DNA of 5,639 nucleotides from an uncultured Sediminibacterium sp. (GTDB taxonomy: Bacteria; Bacteroidota; Bacteroidia; Chitinophagales; Chitinophagaceae): assembly GCA_937907555.1 (NCBI GenBank), contig CALEST010000024.1, positions 1 to 5,639 of the forward strand. The letters run 5' to 3'. This document shows, in pieces, positions 4,696 to 5,639 of this stretch (position 1 is the stretch's first letter; every line of letters begins with the position of its first letter). The notes beneath the pieces were generated by a model that did not search any database, was not told the origin of the DNA, and saw nothing but the letters and a program-made list of their open reading frames with translations. The position numbers and the translations under genes were made by a program.

Positions 4696-5639
4696 GTTAT
4701 TGTTGTTATGTCTTTTGTTTCCTTTTACAGGATTTGCTCAGTATTCATGGGTTAAAGTTGACACTGTCTTTGGCCCTTTGCCGAAGGGAGTTGAATTGTT
4801 TTATAGCAATGATTCGCTGGAAGGCAAACCCAATAAAGCCTTTTATTGTAAAGTGCCCTTAAAGAACCAGAATCTGTTTTTTACCACTAAAGTGGGAAAT
4901 GGAAAAAGGTTTACTCCTTCTGAATATTACCAACAAAACGATGAACCATTTCTGGTGGTGAATACTACTTTTTTTGAGTTTGTACAGAACAGAAATTTAA
5001 ATGCAGTTGTACAGGAGGGAAAACTGGTAGCATACAATGTCCACAGTTTGCCAGGAAAAGGAAAAGATACACTAACCTATCGTCATGCATTCGCCAGTGC
5101 CATTGGTATTGCTAAGAACAGAAGAGCAGATATAGCCTGGTTGTATACAGATAGTAGCAAGCAGTATCCGCTGGCTTCACAAACGGTGGTTCCTTTTTTT
5201 AAAGACAGTAATGCAACTGTGAATGCAGCCTCTCTTACTGTTAAGCATGAGTTTAAAAAATGGAGAATGCAGACTGCTGTTGCGGGTGGTCCGGTATTGA
5301 TTCAGGATGGACAAATCCGCATCAGCAATAACGAAGAAATTCGTTTCCCTGGCAATCAGATTAACGACAAGCATCCCCGAACTGCCATGGGATATACAAC
5401 GGATGGCTATTTGATAGTTATGGTAGTGGAAGGAAGAAATCCTGGCATAGCAGAAGGTGCTAGTTTAATTCAATTGGCCAGACTTTTACAATCTGTTGGT
5501 TGTATAGAAGCCTTGAATTTAGATGGTGGCGGAAGCAGCACCATGCTGATTAACGGAAAAGAAACCATTAAACCCAGCGATAAAACCGGGCAACGCCCGG
5601 TTCCCGCCGTATGGATTATTTCATCTCCCAAACAAGGGC
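4688..5639 (+). CDS. Secreted phosphodiester glycosidase (NAGPA-domain) protein, 3' partial
   Basis: An open frame from ATG 4688 runs 317 codons without a stop to the window edge. It starts with a Sec signal peptide (MHR, a Leu-rich core, cleavage after Ala17 before Gln18), so the product is exported to the periplasm or beyond. The NAGPA domain (phosphodiester alpha-N-acetylglucosaminidase fold) is marked by VVNTTFFEF (90-98), VAGGPVLIQDG (198-208), HPRTAMGYT (229-237) and LNLDGGGSSTML (276-287), all in the expected order. This family cleaves sugar-phosphodiester bonds in vertebrate lysosomal tagging. Bacterial members are linked to exopolysaccharide or cell-wall sugars, but the substrate here is unknown. 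The chain probably ends a few residues past the window, since RPVPAVWII (303-311) resembles the last strand of the domain. Its start overlaps the lipA stop by 8 bp (ATGCATAG), suggesting translational coupling although the two functions look unrelated. Confidence 0.87.
   Translation, partial: MHRLLLLCLLFPFTGFAQYSWVKVDTVFGPLPKGVELFYSNDSLEGKPNKAFYCKVPLKNQNLFFTTKVGNGKRFTPSEYYQQNDEPFLVVNTTFFEFVQNRNLNAVVQEGKLVAYNVHSLPGKGKDTLTYRHAFASAIGIAKNRRADIAWLYTDSSKQYPLASQTVVPFFKDSNATVNAASLTVKHEFKKWRMQTAVAGGPVLIQDGQIRISNNEEIRFPGNQINDKHPRTAMGYTTDGYLIVMVVEGRNPGIAEGASLIQLARLLQSVGCIEALNLDGGGSSTMLINGKETIKPSDKTGQRPVPAVWIISSPKQG
5584..5602 (+). repeat. Perfect 8-bp inverted repeat (hairpin) within the glycosidase gene
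   Basis: AACCGGGC (5584-5591) and GCCCGGTT (5595-5602) form a perfect eight-pair, G+C-rich stem with a 3-base loop. It lies in codons for KTGQRPV near the end of the catalytic domain. No T run follows and the reading frame passes through, so it is not a standard terminator for this gene. Confidence 0.75.

Noticed and set aside
4665..4862. 65-codon + strand open frame spanning the lipA end and the glycosidase start
   Set aside because: It lies in a third frame, overlapping both lipA and the signal-peptide-bearing frame from 4688, which encodes a recognisable domain.
1..5639. A novel defence, mobile or CRISPR-like system
   Set aside because: All eight genes are housekeeping or envelope types with normal lengths and spacing. 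No transposase, integrase, regularly spaced repeats, tRNA or attachment-site signature was seen.

Overview
The window looks like an ordinary stretch of a Bacteroidota chromosome, probably Chitinophagaceae-like. The organism call is inferred from three things. Ribosome binding sites of the Shine-Dalgarno type are essentially absent. Several intergenic motifs resemble the Bacteroidota -7 element TAnnTTTG. The gene complement (IscX, KdsC, a UbiA homologue with the NKP-type first motif, Maf, secreted proteins cut before Gln) also fits. There are eight genes, two of them cut by the window ends. No RNA genes, mobile elements or CRISPR arrays were seen, and no non-coding gap exceeds about 40 bases.

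Left block (1-2410, + strand) is a tight run of five genes: the end of an adrenodoxin-type [2Fe-2S] ferredoxin (fdx), iscX, kdsC, a UbiA-family membrane prenyltransferase, and maf. Gaps are 30 bp, an overlap, 22 bp and 5 bp, so it is probably one transcript. fdx and iscX are likely the tail of an ISC iron-sulfur cluster assembly operon. kdsC makes free Kdo for lipopolysaccharide. The prenyltransferase makes an unidentified prenylated lipid or quinone precursor. Maf hydrolyses non-canonical or excess nucleotides. They look like a housekeeping operon rather than one pathway. A weak hairpin at the end of maf may terminate it.

Middle (2439-3719): an OsmC-family thiol peroxidase gene on the - strand converges on maf. 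It shares a 39-bp A+T-rich divergent promoter region with a + strand gene for an exported, beta-strand-rich protein of unknown function, probably an outer-membrane barrel.

Right block (3748-5639, + strand): lipA (lipoyl synthase), preceded by a perfect TAnnTTTG match, overlaps by 8 bp a secreted phosphodiester glycosidase (NAGPA-domain) gene. That gene runs off the right edge with at least 317 codons.

No new biological system is evident. The points most worth checking are the unknown barrel-like protein, the substrate of the prenyltransferase, the lipA-glycosidase overlap, the choice of start for kdsC, and two small out-of-frame DNA repeats in the 5' part of lipA.
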